Source: Elusimicrobiota bacterium (lineage in GTDB: Bacteria > Elusimicrobiota > Elusimicrobia > UBA1565 > UBA9628). From it: 47,855 nucleotides of DNA. Position numbers and translations under genes: made by a program. The notes below the pieces were generated by a model. It saw only the letters and a program-made list of their open reading frames with translations, was not told the DNA's origin and did no database searches. Positions 31,056 to 42,220 of this stretch are shown piece by piece. Each line of letters begins with the position of its first letter. Positions within the stretch are counted from its first letter, which is position 1. The stretch lies in contig JAUYSH010000049.1 of assembly GCA_030696455.1 (NCBI GenBank), positions 1 to 47,855 on the forward strand, in the 5' to 3' direction.

Positions 31056-34000
31056 CTACCGGATGCGGTCGAGCGCGGGGTTCTTGCTCTGCGTGGTGGG
31101 CGCGTCGGTGAGGACGTTGGCCTGGCGCAGCAGGTTCTCCTCGACCTCGAGGTTGCGGCGGCCCAGGTTCTCCCGCACGGCCTTGTCCGCGCGCTGCGAG
31201 AGCAGCTGGCCCTCGCCCGAGCCGTCGTTGGCGCGCTTCACGAGGTACTCGTTGAGCGTGCGCCAGTCCTGCCGACCGCCATTGGCCCGGGTGAATTCCT
31301 GGAACGCCGGGTCCTTGCGCATCTCGACGAAGAACGGGTCCTTCTCGAACATGGTGCGGAAGACCGACTCGACCTTCGCGGTCTCGACGTCCATGAGCAA
31401 TGAGAACTTCCGCGGGGCGCGGTTCAAAGTACGTCCCGTATCGATTCGGCCCATGGCCTGGATCATGTGCACCGCCGACATCTCCTCCGGGCCGAGCACG
31501 AGCATCTCGAACTGGGTGTAGCCGCGGAAAGCCCCGGGGCGCGTCGAGCCGCGTTCGCCCTTGAAGTTCAGATCGAGCCCTCGGCCGCCGACGCGCGTGT
31601 CGAGGATGAGGACCTTCACCTGGCCGGTGTTGAGCCCCTCGATGTTCATCTGGCGCAGGACGTTCGCCTCGGGTACATTAAGACGCAGGTACTCGGTGTC
31701 GGCGAACACCTTCGCGATCTCGCTCTGCTTGACGCCGGCCTTCTTCAGCTCGCCCTCGACCTTGCGCAGCGCGCGGGTGTCCGAGACGCTGAGCACGATC
31801 AGGCCGGTGTTCTTCTGCGTCGCGCGGATGCCGTGCAGGAAGGCCTGGGCCTCCGCGCCCGGAACCTCGCTGATCTTGATGACCTGGGGATCGTTGAGGC
31901 TCATGCCCTTCGACGACAGGTACGTTTCGATGCTCTTCTTGGCGCCCGCCGGGATGATGTCGGTCTCGCGCAGCACGACCTGGTCCCGGGTCGCCGCCAG
32001 CTGGGTCTCGAGCGACCTCACGACGCGCGCCAGGCGCTGCTCGGGCGTCGAGACGACCTCGAGCAGCACGTTCTTGGGCATCGCCGAGCCTTCGCCGACG
32101 ACGGAGATCTTGTTGGCGCGCAGATGGGCCTCGAACTTGTTGCCGGAGGTGCCCGACAGCGAGATGAAGTAGGACTTCTTGTTCGTGGTGACGTCCTTGA
32201 TCGTGCTCATCGAGTTGTGGGTGTAGGGCAAGGTCAGGTCCGTGCCGTACTCGAGTTCCCACCAGCGGCGCGAGGCGTTGTCCATGGACTCGAACCATTG
32301 GCCGTTGTGCACGACGTTGAAGCGGCCCGTCTTGTTGTCGACGCGCACGCCGGCGGCGCTGTCGTGGAAGCCCTGGACCATGTTGATGATCTCGGAGCGG
32401 ATGTAGGAGCCGCGGCCCGCCAGGCCCTTGGGCAGGACCATGGAGCCCAGGTACGACCACATCAGGTTGTCGCGCTGATGCGGCGGGATCAGCGGGTCCT
32501 TCGCCAGGGCTTCCAGCATCTTCGCGGCGTGATAGCGGGTCAGGCCCATGCTCGCGGTGGGGACCTCGGGCAGCTTGCCCGTGACCGCCTGCCAGAGGAA
32601 CTTGGGCATGCTGGGCAGGAAGCTCAGGAACCCGGCGCCGTCGATCTGCTTGAGCATCACGTCGGCGGTGTGGAAGCTGTCCGCGCGCAGGAGCTCGAGC
32701 TCGAGCTTGCGCATGCGGTCCATCGCCGCGAAGTACTCCGGGGACTCCTTGGCTCCCGCCAGCGCCTCGAGCTCCGAGCGCGCCTTCACCAGGTCCCCCT
32801 CGAGGCGGCCCGCGGTACCGCCCTTGGGCTTCGCCTCGACCCTGCGGGCGCGGTCGATGAGGAAGTCGGCGCGCTTGAGCGCGGCGCCGGGCTCCATGCC
32901 CTCTCCGCCGGGGACCTCGTAGGGCTTCTCCGTCAGGCGCGGATTCTCGCCGATCGGACGGGCATGCTCCTTCATCTTGCGATAGGCGGCATACATCGCG
33001 CTCTCGTCGCCCGCATAGGCCTCCTGCAGGGCCTTGCGGCGCTCGAGCAGGCGGGTGACCTGGGCGTCCCAGCCGGGCTGGCCCTCGCGCGTCAGCTTGA
33101 CGATGTCGGCGCCGACGTCGTCGAAGCGCTTGATGATCTCGGCGCGCGCCTCCCGCCTCAGCGCCGCCTCCTCTTTTCTCGCGGACTTGAGCTCGGCCTT
33201 GAGGCCGCCCGTCCGTTCGCCCTTGGCCGCCGCGGAGGTGATCTGGGCCTCGAGGCGCCCGGCCTCCGAGGACAGGATGTTGATGCGGCGCAGGGTTCCC
33301 CCGAGGTCGCCCTTGGCCGGCGCGGCGCTCAGCTCGAGCTCGATCGTCCGCAGGCGGCCGCGGGCGGTCGCCCGCTCGGACTCGAGGCCGGAGCGGCTGC
33401 CCGGCTGCGCCTGCGCCATCTCCTCGCTGAGGTTGTTCACGCGGTCGAGCAAGGTCCGGTACTCCTGATGCGCCGCCCGGCGCTGCGCGGTCATGCCGCT
33501 CTCGAGCGTCGCCGCCTCGCGGACGAGCCCCTCGAGCTTCGGCGTGGATCTGACGGCGCCGAGGTTCGTTTCGAGCTTGCGGATCTCCGCCTTCGAGGTC
33601 GTCCGGCCGGCCTCGAGCTTGGTCAGCCGCGCCTCGAGGATCTCGGCGGGACGGCCCGAGGCCTTCGCGGTCTTGATCGACGCCTGCGTCGCCTCGATGA
33701 TCTGGTCGAGCCTCACCGCGCGTCCGGTCTCCGCGCGATAAGCCTTCACGACGGCCGCGTCGCCCGCGCCGAGGGACTTCAGGAGCTGATCGAGCCTGCC
33801 TTCGACGACGGTCCGCCGCGCCGCGGACTCGGGCGTCGCCAACTTCTCGAGGCGGACGGACTCGCGCATGAGCTGGCCGAGCTTGGAGTTCACCGTCAGG
33901 CGCTCCGCCGGCACCTGGCCCGAGCGGATGGCGGAGATCTGCGCATCCACGCTGATCAGGCGCGCGGAGGCGTCCACGCCGTCGAAGCGCTCGATCATCG

Positions 34001-37000
34001 TCTTCTCGACGCGCGCGAACTCGAGCTGCTCGCGCAGGAGCGTCGCGCGCCGCCCGGACGACGCGCCGCCCGACGCCTCGGCGGTGGCGATCTCCTGGGT
34101 CAGGCGCTCGATCTTGGCCTCGAGCGCCACGCGGGCCTTGCGCGCCTCGGCCGGCAGGCGGTTGAGGCCCTCGAGCGTGTTGGTCAGGTTCATCAGGCGA
34201 TTCTGGCTCAGGAAGGCCGTTTCCATCTCGGCGGCGCGCTGCGCCCGGATCGCGGGGTTGGACGCCGGCCGCTCGGCCAGGGCCTCCGTCATACGGTTGA
34301 GGCCGGAAAGGATGGTGCTCGCCGCCTCGGCTTCCGCCGCGGGCAGCCCGCCGCCCTCGATGAGGCGGCGCAGCGAGCCCATGCCCGTTTCGATGGACTT
34401 CTCGGCCAGGGCGATCTCGGCGGCGCCCTTCGCGCGCCTGAGCTGGCCGACGGCTTGAAGCACGTCGTCGGCGGCGACCTTGATCTTCCCGAGGCGGCCC
34501 TTCTCGATGTGGGCCTCTGAAAGCCCCGACGTCACCTTCTGGATGCGCTGCGCCTGGACCTCGGCGGCCTCGACGCGGATCGTGTTGAGGCGGCCCATGC
34601 CCCAGGAGAGCCCCGCGTTGCTCTCCATGATCGCGGTGGTCTGGCCGTTGAGGCGCGTGACGCGGCCGGACACCATGCCGATCGTGAGGGCGGGCTGCTG
34701 GCCGGCGGCGTCCATCTCGTCCTGCAGGAGCAGGTACTCCTCGACCTTGTTGAGGCCCTTGGACTTGCCCTCGGCGATCATCGTCTTGAGGCCTTCGTAG
34801 GTCTCGAATTTGACCGTGGAGCCGAGCTTGTTGAAGGCGAGGAAGTCGAACTCCGCCTGCGCCTGGAGCTTGGTGTTGAAGGTGAGGAACATGACCTTGC
34901 GGCCGGTCGCGGCCGCCTCGGCCTCCAGGTACGGGAGCAGGCCTTCATACGCCAGCAAGGTCTTGCCGAGGCTGGTGGGCGCCTTGACGAACAGCTGGAC
35001 ATGCTTGCCCTCGCGCCCGGAGCTGAGGATGCCCATGTGCAGCCCCTCGCGATCGAGGTTCCGGATCGACGACACCATGTCCTGAAGCGCGACGCTCTCC
35101 TTCGGCGTCAGCTCGCCCGTCTTCTCGGTGAGGCGCGTCTCGAGCCTCTCGATGAGCGTGGACATGCCCGTCGCCTCGAGCTTCGCCATCTCCTTCACCG
35201 CGTCCTTCGACTTCATCGCCGTTTCCGTCGCCGTTTCGCGGCTCTTCACCCAGGCCATGACGTCGGCCTCGACGCCGTCCACGGCGCTGGTCATCTTCTT
35301 GCTGCCCTTGTGCTCCGCGCGCATGTCCTTGAAGATCCCTTCGCTCGTCGATTTGACGAACTTGGCGTGACTGCCCTCGCCGAGGAAGGACTGCATCAGG
35401 CGCACGAACTGCTTGGGGCGCCAGGACGGGATCGCGCCGCCCTTGGCGTCGCGGACCACCCAGGCCGAGTTATTGACCGACGTCAGGGACGACTCGAGGG
35501 CGGCGCGCTCGGAAGGCCCGAGCAGATTCGGGGCTTGCTCCATCCTCACCTTCAGATCCCGCTGCAGGCGCTCGATGAGCACCGAGAGCTTGGTCTCCTT
35601 CGCGGCCGCCGGTCCGTCGGCGGGCTGGCCGTTGCGGCCGCTGGCCCACTTATCGACCTCCTTGCTGTAATTGTCGACCAGGCGCAGCATCTCCGGGCGC
35701 TCCGCGTACTCGATGCGCAGGGCCTCGAAGATCACGTCGGACTTCGACTTGACGATCTCCGTCCGGTTGAAGCTGTTGAAGCGCTTGTCGCCGGTGATGA
35801 TGTAGTCGTAGAGGGCGGTGAGGGCCTTGGCCTCCTTGGGCGACAGCTGGCCCGCCTGGAGCTTGGCCTCCGCGTTCGCCCGCAAGGTCATCGTGAGCTC
35901 GGCGTAGGTCGGCTTGCCCTTGCTCGGGGCCGTCTCCCAGGCGAGGACCATCTCGATGGCCTCCTTCTGAGCCGCGTCAAGCTTCGGGGAGCTGTTCGGC
36001 AGGGCCACCACCGCGGCGCGCAGGACCTTGCCGGCCTCGCCGATCGGGAGGTTCGCCTGCAGGTGGTCCTTGAGCACCTCGCGGACCTTGGCGCTCACGT
36101 TCGGCTGCAGCGTGCGGCCCAGGTTGACCTCGGCGCGGTAGAGGGCCTTGGCGATCTCGATCTGGATCTCGGGGGTGATCTTGCCCCAGCCCTTGACCGT
36201 GCCGCCCGGCTTCATGCTCATGGCCTCCATGGCCCGCCCCGACTGCGCGACCAGGCCCTCCGTGGCGACCTCGTAGGAGACCTTCTGGACTTCCTCGGTG
36301 ACGTGCAAAGTCCGGAAGGTGTCCTTGCCGGCCACCATGTCGCGCACGGCCATCAGCTCGAGCGGGTTGACCTCGCCTCCCTCCCGGGCGAGGCGCTGGA
36401 CCTCCTTGAGCTGGCCCGCCTCCTTGGCCTGCTTCGTCACGATCCACTCCGCCACCGGCTTGCGGCCGAAGAAGCGCGCCTCGAACAGGCGCTGGGACAC
36501 GGGCGGCTTGACCGGCGTGAGCTTCAAGGTGGCGCCCTCGGCGGCGTTGGCGTACTCCTTCGTGCGCCCGGCGGCGTCGTACTGCCGCATGCCCTCCCGG
36601 GTCTGCATGTACGGCCCGGCGTCGCGGGCCCCGTGCGCGGCGTGCGTCGGCAGCAGCAGCCAGGCGGGGGATTCGAGCCAGGCGTGGCCGACCTGGTTGA
36701 TGCGCTTCATGCGGCGCTCGACGTCTTCCTCGGGATGATTGATCACGCCGAAGAACGGGACGGCGATCGGTATGTTGGTATCGTACCAGTCCGCGTACTT
36801 TTGGCCGAGGAACCCCGCGGCCTGGCTGAACAGGACATACTTGGAGACGTTGTCGGCCATGCTCAGGCCGAAGGCGAGGGCGGGCTTGCCCGTGTATTTC
36901 GGAGCCGACGCCAGCCGCTCGAGCAGGCCCATGCGGCCCGAAGCCGCCGCCGCCTCCATGCCCGCCTTGCCGTTGGTCACCACCCGCACGCCGTGCGACA

Positions 37001-39419
37001 ACGAGCCGACGACGCCGCGCGTGCCGATGACGTCCATGGCCCCGGCGAGGCGCGTGCCGCCGTAGATCGTCGACGGCAGGCCGATGTAGCCGAGCAGGGG
37101 ATGGAAGGACTCGTTGGCCCAGATCGCCCCGCCTTTGAAGCCCATCGCGGCGGCCTTACCGACACCGTCCCAGTCCTCGGAGAACATCGAATGCCCGGGC
37201 TCGATGGCCTGCCAGCCTCCGATGTTGACCCCGCCGACCTTGGCGGCCGCCATGTCCCAGAGGTGGGTGCCGACCGTGAACCCGGCCGAGATGCCGCCGG
37301 CCAGGCCCGTGAAGGTCGCCTGGCGCGTGGCCACGCTGAGAGCGCGCGCGCCGCTGGCCACCGCGTAGTTGGCGATCCAGGTCTCTCCGGCCACCGCCCG
37401 CACCCGAGCGACGTCGGGCTCCAGTGACTCGAGGCGGGCCGCGCTGTGCTTGGCGATCTCGCCGACGACGATGAGCGAGCGGCCGGCGGCGCGTACCGCG
37501 AGGCCCTGCACGCCGCCCATCGCCTTGCCCGCCTGGATCATCGAGCCGCCGACGCCGCTGAGCCGGCCGACGCCGTTGAGCGCCGAGCGCGCCATGGGAG
37601 CCAGCAGCGCGATGCTGACGGCGTAAGTCACGAACGTCGACGCCGCGTCGAGCGACTTATTGGTCTCCGCCACCGCGCCGATGCGGTCGTGCGCGATCCT
37701 CAAGGAGGAACTGATGCGCAGGGCGTCGTTGACCTTCGCGGGATCCGCGCCGGCCGTGCCGCTCATGGAGTACTGGGCCGCATCGGGATTCATCGCCATG
37801 ATCCGCTGGCGCGCCTGGGCGAAGTCTCCCTTGGCGACCAGGGCCGAGAGCTCCGTATAGGTCCGCGCCATCGAGGCCGACTTCCCGTCGCCCTCGATCG
37901 CCCGCATGTTCTCCGCATAGTCCCTTCCCCACGGCGTCAGCTTGTAGCCTCCGCGCAGGGTGCTGGAGACGCCGTTGAAGAGGTGGCCGGGGAGGTTGTA
38001 CCAGTCGCGGGACTTCAGGGTCTGGCCTTTGGCGAGGAACGCGGTCGACGGAGCCTCGAGGTAGATCGAGTAGTCCACCGAGAGGTCGCCGAGCTCCTTC
38101 TGCGTCGAGGCGAGCGCCGCCTGCACCGAGTCCAGGCTGCTCGCGTAGGCCGCGTTGTTGAGCGCCCGGCGCGTCTTGTCGAGGATACCGCGCAGCTCGT
38201 CGAGCCGCTCTTTCATCCGCACCCCCTGGCCCTTGTAGGCGCTCTTCTGGTCGGCGGACATGTCCGACTCGTCGATCATCTTCATGATCGCCTGAGCGTC
38301 GGGGGAGGTCGGATCGACGCGCTCGCGCTGGTTCTTGACGTGGAACATCTGGGTCTCGAGCACGGTCAGGCTGAGCCAGCGCAGCGCGTTCTGCTCGTTG
38401 AGCGACATCGTCGCCACCTGGGAGTCGGTGATGGTGTTGGACGCCTTGAAGCGGTGCATGTCGGTCTCGAAGCGCTGGACCGCGAACCGGGCCCCCTCCA
38501 GATAAGCGCGCCGCTGCGTGAACTTCGCCTCGACGATGTCGAAAACGCTGTAGGTCTCGCCGCGGTGGTCGTAGGTCTTCGCCTTGGCCTGGCGGATCAG
38601 ATCCTCCTCGAGGCCCTTCTCGTTGAACCACATGTCGGTCGGATACTGCTTGCCCAGCAGCTCCGCGATCGCGATCATGCGGTCGACGCGCGTCGCCTTG
38701 ATGTACTCGGTCTCCTGGTTTTTCAGGCGCCAGTAGCTGTACTCCAACATCTCGTAGTTGTAGCGCCCGGTCTCCGGGATGGCGGCCACCTCGGCCGGCC
38801 GGTTCAGGTTCATCTGCCGCTGGGTCTTCTGCAGCTCGCGGTTGTAGGTCGTGACCTGGTTCTTCGTCATGCGGAACGCGAGGCCCTTCGCGTCCCAGAA
38901 CTCGAAGCCGTCGTTCACCTCGACCTGAAGATAAGCGTTCGCCTTCGGCGGGTCGGCGACCGCCGCGCCCGTCATCAGCGCCTCGCGCAGCGCGCCGATG
39001 CGGAAGGACTCCTCGACGCTGCCCGCCTGCGCCGTGTCCAGGTCACCGAACTTCTCGACGAACAGCTTCATGGCGCGCGCGGAGCCGTCCTGGCGCGCCT
39101 GGGTGAATTCGCCGTTGCCGCGCAGCCGCTCGAAGACCGGCTTCATCGACTCGACCTCCTCGGCCGCGTTGTAGCGCTTCTTCAGCGAGAGGTACATCAT
39201 GCGCCCGATCGGGGTGAGCTCCTTATCGCTGCCGAAGTAGGTCTTGAGCGGGTCGGCGTCGTCCTTGTAGACGCCCAGCGAGCGCAGGTATTTCATCGCC
39301 TCCGCGGGGGTCGGATCAGCGGCGCCGCCGGCGCCGGCCCAGGCGGACGCGGGCCATTGCGCCGCGAGCAAAGAGGCGCTGACGAGAACGGCGGCGGCAC
39401 GACGCGCGAGAGGTTTCAT
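31056..39419 (-). CDS. Giant 2787-aa exported protein with SecA-like superfamily 2 ATPase motifs
   Basis: It begins with a Sec-type signal peptide (1-29, ending AWAG after a basic n-region). Residues 35-1430 are mostly helical, with weak hydrophobic stretches at about 600-870. An ATPase core follows. Motif I is APTSLGKT (about 1485), then [16 protein letters not shown], which parallels the TVNDYLAxRD step of SecA. Motif II is QDEMDA (about 1568). A coiled-coil insertion runs from about 1640 to 2154. The second half has LSGTSGN (about 2424, like the SecA GMTGT), GGRGLDLNF (about 2614) and [10 protein letters not shown] (about 2657). The motif order matches SecA, but the protein is three times longer and apparently exported. 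The ATP source outside the cytoplasm is a problem; the signal may instead be a retained anchor. Function unknown. Confidence 0.8.
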   Translation of the reverse strand: MKPLARRAAAVLVSASLLAAQWPASAWAGAGGAADPTPAEAMKYLRSLGVYKDDADPLKTYFGSDKELTPIGRMMYLSLKKRYNAAEEVESMKPVFERLRGNGEFTQARQDGSARAMKLFVEKFGDLDTAQAGSVEESFRIGALREALMTGAAVADPPKANAYLQVEVNDGFEFWDAKGLAFRMTKNQVTTYNRELQKTQRQMNLNRPAEVAAIPETGRYNYEMLEYSYWRLKNQETEYIKATRVDRMIAIAELLGKQYPTDMWFNEKGLEEDLIRQAKAKTYDHRGETYSVFDIVEAKFTQRRAYLEGARFAVQRFETDMHRFKASNTITDSQVATMSLNEQNALRWLSLTVLETQMFHVKNQRERVDPTSPDAQAIMKMIDESDMSADQKSAYKGQGVRMKERLDELRGILDKTRRALNNAAYASSLDSVQAALASTQKELGDLSVDYSIYLEAPSTAFLAKGQTLKSRDWYNLPGHLFNGVSSTLRGGYKLTPWGRDYAENMRAIEGDGKSASMARTYTELSALVAKGDFAQARQRIMAMNPDAAQYSMSGTAGADPAKVNDALRISSSLRIAHDRIGAVAETNKSLDAASTFVTYAVSIALLAPMARSALNGVGRLSGVGGSMIQAGKAMGGVQGLAVRAAGRSLIVVGEIAKHSAARLESLEPDVARVRAVAGETWIANYAVASGARALSVATRQATFTGLAGGISAGFTVGTHLWDMAAAKVGGVNIGGWQAIEPGHSMFSEDWDGVGKAAAMGFKGGAIWANESFHPLLGYIGLPSTIYGGTRLAGAMDVIGTRGVVGSLSHGVRVVTNGKAGMEAAAASGRMGLLERLASAPKYTGKPALAFGLSMADNVSKYVLFSQAAGFLGQKYADWYDTNIPIAVPFFGVINHPEEDVERRMKRINQVGHAWLESPAWLLLPTHAAHGARDAGPYMQTREGMRQYDAAGRTKEYANAAEGATLKLTPVKPPVSQRLFEARFFGRKPVAEWIVTKQAKEAGQLKEVQRLAREGGEVNPLELMAVRDMVAGKDTFRTLHVTEEVQKVSYEVATEGLVAQSGRAMEAMSMKPGGTVKGWGKITPEIQIEIAKALYRAEVNLGRTLQPNVSAKVREVLKDHLQANLPIGEAGKVLRAAVVALPNSSPKLDAAQKEAIEMVLAWETAPSKGKPTYAELTMTLRANAEAKLQAGQLSPKEAKALTALYDYIITGDKRFNSFNRTEIVKSKSDVIFEALRIEYAERPEMLRLVDNYSKEVDKWASGRNGQPADGPAAAKETKLSVLIERLQRDLKVRMEQAPNLLGPSERAALESSLTSVNNSAWVVRDAKGGAIPSWRPKQFVRLMQSFLGEGSHAKFVKSTSEGIFKDMRAEHKGSKKMTSAVDGVEADVMAWVKSRETATETAMKSKDAVKEMAKLEATGMSTLIERLETRLTEKTGELTPKESVALQDMVSSIRNLDREGLHMGILSSGREGKHVQLFVKAPTSLGKTLLAYEGLLPYLEAEAAATGRKVMFLTFNTKLQAQAEFDFLAFNKLGSTVKFETYEGLKTMIAEGKSKGLNKVEEYLLLQDEMDAAGQQPALTIGMVSGRVTRLNGQTTAIMESNAGLSWGMGRLNTIRVEAAEVQAQRIQKVTSGLSEAHIEKGRLGKIKVAADDVLQAVGQLRRAKGAAEIALAEKSIETGMGSLRRLIEGGGLPAAEAEAASTILSGLNRMTEALAERPASNPAIRAQRAAEMETAFLSQNRLMNLTNTLEGLNRLPAEARKARVALEAKIERLTQEIATAEASGGASSGRRATLLREQLEFARVEKTMIERFDGVDASARLISVDAQISAIRSGQVPAERLTVNSKLGQLMRESVRLEKLATPESAARRTVVEGRLDQLLKSLGAGDAAVVKAYRAETGRAVRLDQIIEATQASIKTAKASGRPAEILEARLTKLEAGRTTSKAEIRKLETNLGAVRSTPKLEGLVREAATLESGMTAQRRAAHQEYRTLLDRVNNLSEEMAQAQPGSRSGLESERATARGRLRTIELELSAAPAKGDLGGTLRRINILSSEAGRLEAQITSAAAKGERTGGLKAELKSARKEEAALRREARAEIIKRFDDVGADIVKLTREGQPGWDAQVTRLLERRKALQEAYAGDESAMYAAYRKMKEHARPIGENPRLTEKPYEVPGGEGMEPGAALKRADFLIDRARRVEAKPKGGTAGRLEGDLVKARSELEALAGAKESPEYFAAMDRMRKLELELLRADSFHTADVMLKQIDGAGFLSFLPSMPKFLWQAVTGKLPEVPTASMGLTRYHAAKMLEALAKDPLIPPHQRDNLMWSYLGSMVLPKGLAGRGSYIRSEIINMVQGFHDSAAGVRVDNKTGRFNVVHNGQWFESMDNASRRWWELEYGTDLTLPYTHNSMSTIKDVTTNKKSYFISLSGTSGNKFEAHLRANKISVVGEGSAMPKNVLLEVVSTPEQRLARVVRSLETQLAATRDQVVLRETDIIPAGAKKSIETYLSSKGMSLNDPQVIKISEVPGAEAQAFLHGIRATQKNTGLIVLSVSDTRALRKVEGELKKAGVKQSEIAKVFADTEYLRLNVPEANVLRQMNIEGLNTGQVKVLILDTRVGGRGLDLNFKGERGSTRPGAFRGYTQFEMLVLGPEEMSAVHMIQAMGRIDTGRTLNRAPRKFSLLMDVETAKVESVFRTMFEKDPFFVEMRKDPAFQEFTRANGGRQDWRTLNEYLVKRANDGSGEGQLLSQRADKAVRENLGRRNLEVEENLLRQANVLTDAPTTQSKNPALDRIR

Positions 39420-39439
39420 GAGGGGCGCGACCTGGACTC

Positions 39440-39468
39440 AGTGTAGCAGAGGGACGCCCTCCTGTCAG
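39440..39468 (-). promoter_or_regulatory. Promoter of the 2787-aa gene
   Basis: CTGACA (39468-39463) and TACACT (39445-39440) are separated by 17 nt. The -10 ends 20 nt before the ATG. The same -10 sequence and spacing occur upstream of the 601-aa gene. Confidence 0.6.
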
Positions 39469-39484
39469 GGCCCATAGGCCCACT

Positions 39485-39533
39485 AAAAAGGAAGGCCCGG
39501 GACCCAGGCCGTATAGGCCTTAGGTCCCGGGCC
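39485..39533 (-). terminator. Strong intrinsic terminator after the 866-aa secreted protein gene
   Basis: GGCCCGGGACC (39494-39504) pairs perfectly with GGTCCCGGGCC (39523-39533). An inner AGGCC/GGCCT stem extends it. On the minus strand the hairpin is followed by TTCCTTTTTAG. It ends the upstream cluster and separates it from the 2787-aa gene. Confidence 0.85.
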
Positions 39534-39543
39534 GTTCACCGGC

Positions 39544-42144
39544 TCAGAACTTGTCTTCCTCGCAGGCCTTAAGCGCCGCGGGGCGGCCCGACAAGCCCCA
39601 CCAGAGCACCGGGCCGACGCAGTTCGCGGCGCCCTTTTTAGCGTTCGGCGCGCTGACCTGCTTGTTCTGGAACACGGCCAGAACGCCCCGCGCCTTCGTC
39701 GAGCCCGGGACGAACTTGTAGCCCGAGGCCACGCGGTCGTCCACGGCCGGGCCATCCGCCAGGCCGTGCAGCACGAGGCTGGCGCCCGGATGGGGGCTGG
39801 TCGAGTTGAAGACCTCGAACGGCTTCATCTGGAACACCTTCGCCTCCGTGGGGTCCTTCGCCTTGTACCGGAACGTCAGGTAGTATTTCTTATCCGTATC
39901 CTTGGCGATCGGGTCCTCCGCCTCGTACAGGGCGATCCCCTTCGACTCGGCGTCCTTCAAGTCGCCGATCAGCTTCGCATTGCGCTTATCGGCCGTGTCG
40001 AATTCAGGCTTGAACTTCTCGGGCACCGAGCTCACCGACCCGTCCATCACGTTGGCCGGCCCGCTGAGGCTCGAGTAGGGGTTGGGCGTGGCGTCCGGCG
40101 CGGCCCCGGGGTACGTCACCTCGGGCCAGACAATGAACGATCCGCCTCCCGACTGGACGTGCACGGTCAGCACGCCGTCGGCGAAGCCGCCCGTCACATA
40201 GTAAGGCTTGTTTCCCAAAGCGGCCTGGATGCGCCTGGGCACCTCGGTCAGAGCCGCGGCAGGCACGCCCGTTCCCATGTAGCGCCCGAGGGCGTCGACG
40301 TACGCTTTCGCGTCAGTGAATTTCGAGCCGTTCCTGTCCGCGACGAAGCCGGCCAGGGCGAACCCGCCGTCCTTGCCCTGCTTGAGCAGGTCGAGATACT
40401 GCACCTGCTTGTCGAACTCCAGGACCAGATAATGGTCGAAGAACCGGACGCGAACGAACCGATACGCCGGAGCGGTCGCGGTGCCGGGGATGCTCTTGTA
40501 CTCCAGCTGCTGATCGGGAGTCGCCGCGGTCTTCGGAACGATGACGATCGCGTGCGGCCCCTTTCTCTCATCGTTGCAGGCGACGACCCCGTACCGGTCG
40601 TGCAGGTCCCGCGACAGATCCTTCATGTCGGCGTCGTTGATCTTGCATTTCCCGCTGGCGATGTCCCCGGCGAGGAAGGTGCGCACGAACTCGCGGAAGG
40701 TATAGCCTCCCTCGGGAACCGGCCCGGGGTTGGGACCGCCGGGATTAGCGCCGCCGGGCCCGGTCCCGTCGCCGGTCGTCGGCGTCGCGGGCGGCGCGGG
40801 CGGATCGCCCGCGCCTTCCTTGACCTCCCAGAGCCCGAGGTCCTCGTTGAACTCGAGATGAAACTCATCCTTGCCGACCTTGCCCAGGTGAGGCTTGCCG
40901 GGCAGGTTCTGATTGCGGCCGTTCGGTCCGCGCTTGCCCACCTCGGCGAACAGCGTCGGCTCGAGCAAGGTGGGATCCGCCGAACCGCCGTCGATGAGCT
41001 TCTTCGAGAAAAACGCCACTCCGCTGCGCGCGCCGCCCTGGGGCAGCACGTAGAACTCCTGCGCGCCCACCTTCACGATATTGTTCATCGTGGACGCCTG
41101 CTCGGCCCGCTTCTCGAAGAGTTTCTTGACCGAGGTCTCCAACGGCGCACCACCCTCGCCCGGACGAGAAAGAATGATCGTGCGGTCGCCGTTCGCATCC
41201 GGCCGGCCGAACTTCAAATGGTATTTCTTGTGGCCGGGCGTTCGATCGTCGAGGATGAAGGACTGATCGCCCTTACCCAGCGGGAAGCGCCGGCCGAAGA
41301 GGTCCGGGGGCTTGGCATTGACATCGGTGATATCGAAGACCCCGACCTCATTGACGATCACGCCATCGACCCACTTCGAGTAGATCTTCAAAGAGATCGT
41401 GCGCGAATGCTCGTCCTTGGCCCCGTGAACGTTACCGACCTTCGCGCCGTCCACATAGAGATCATTGAGCGTGTACTGCTGCTGGGCGGCTCCCCCGACT
41501 CCCGTTCGGGTCGTGCTGGGCGGATCCACCTGGGTGTTGTTGTTGCCTTCGACGCTCGTCACGGTCTCGCCCTGCGTGCGCGGGTCCAGCGCCGACCAGG
41601 ACTTGCCCACGGCGGCGTTCAGAAAAGCGGTGACCTGGTCCTTATAAGTCGTCCCGCCGATCTGGCTCTTCCCGGCCCAATCCCCCTCATCCGGATCGGA
41701 AAGCAAGAACCGGACCTTGCCGAGCCACTTCATGCCGGGCTTGAACGTCGCGGGCGCCCACGAAGGCGCCGCCGCCCCGGGGCCGATCACGAAATAAAAC
41801 ACCGCGACGTCCGCGGGATCCCCCTGCTTGGCGCCCCACTCGTTGGCGACGACGCCGATAAGCCGGCGCGTCTCGGCGTCGACGTCCCCGACGAAGCTCT
41901 TCTTGGCGGGGCTGCTCTTGAGGGAGAATTCCTCGAGCAAGAACTCGGAGATGCGCTTGCCCGCGTCCACGCGCGCCTCGGGTTTTTCCTTCAGAATCTT
42001 GGTCAAGGCATCGACGGAGCTCGTCTCCGCTTCCTCGATGACGACGCCGGCGGGCTTGCTGCCGTCAGCGGCGAGCGCCCGCAGGGGGAAGACCCCGACG
42101 GACGCGATCGCCAAGACGGCCATGATGGGATTAAGGGGTTTCAT
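39544..42144 (-). CDS. Secreted 866-aa protein of unknown function
   Basis: It has a signal peptide (about 1-25, ending ALAA) and no other membrane segment. The N-terminal half alternates beta strands with Lys/Asp-rich turns (for example TISLKIYSKWVDGVIVNEVGVF near 250). A Pro/Gly-rich hinge (about 440-475) separates it from a second beta-rich half. There are few cysteines, with one pair near the very end (NCVG and KACEEDKF). A GGAG ribosome-binding site precedes the ATG by a good distance. It follows three Gly-rich membrane-anchored proteins and precedes the giant ATPase, with a terminator between. I do not recognise a family; two similar sensor- or adhesin-like halves are possible but not shown. 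Confidence 0.75.
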   Translation of the reverse strand: MKPLNPIMAVLAIASVGVFPLRALAADGSKPAGVVIEEAETSSVDALTKILKEKPEARVDAGKRISEFLLEEFSLKSSPAKKSFVGDVDAETRRLIGVVANEWGAKQGDPADVAVFYFVIGPGAAAPSWAPATFKPGMKWLGKVRFLLSDPDEGDWAGKSQIGGTTYKDQVTAFLNAAVGKSWSALDPRTQGETVTSVEGNNNTQVDPPSTTRTGVGGAAQQQYTLNDLYVDGAKVGNVHGAKDEHSRTISLKIYSKWVDGVIVNEVGVFDITDVNAKPPDLFGRRFPLGKGDQSFILDDRTPGHKKYHLKFGRPDANGDRTIILSRPGEGGAPLETSVKKLFEKRAEQASTMNNIVKVGAQEFYVLPQGGARSGVAFFSKKLIDGGSADPTLLEPTLFAEVGKRGPNGRNQNLPGKPHLGKVGKDEFHLEFNEDLGLWEVKEGAGDPPAPPATPTTGDGTGPGGANPGGPNPGPVPEGGYTFREFVRTFLAGDIASGKCKINDADMKDLSRDLHDRYGVVACNDERKGPHAIVIVPKTAATPDQQLEYKSIPGTATAPAYRFVRVRFFDHYLVLEFDKQVQYLDLLKQGKDGGFALAGFVADRNGSKFTDAKAYVDALGRYMGTGVPAAALTEVPRRIQAALGNKPYYVTGGFADGVLTVHVQSGGGSFIVWPEVTYPGAAPDATPNPYSSLSGPANVMDGSVSSVPEKFKPEFDTADKRNAKLIGDLKDAESKGIALYEAEDPIAKDTDKKYYLTFRYKAKDPTEAKVFQMKPFEVFNSTSPHPGASLVLHGLADGPAVDDRVASGYKFVPGSTKARGVLAVFQNKQVSAPNAKKGAANCVGPVLWWGLSGRPAALKACEEDKF

Positions 42145-42220
42145 GGCTTCTCCAAGTCTACGATGACGTTGCTCTTATTTTAGCTCCAAAGACTGATTCG
42201 CGCCTGGGCCTAAAGACCTA

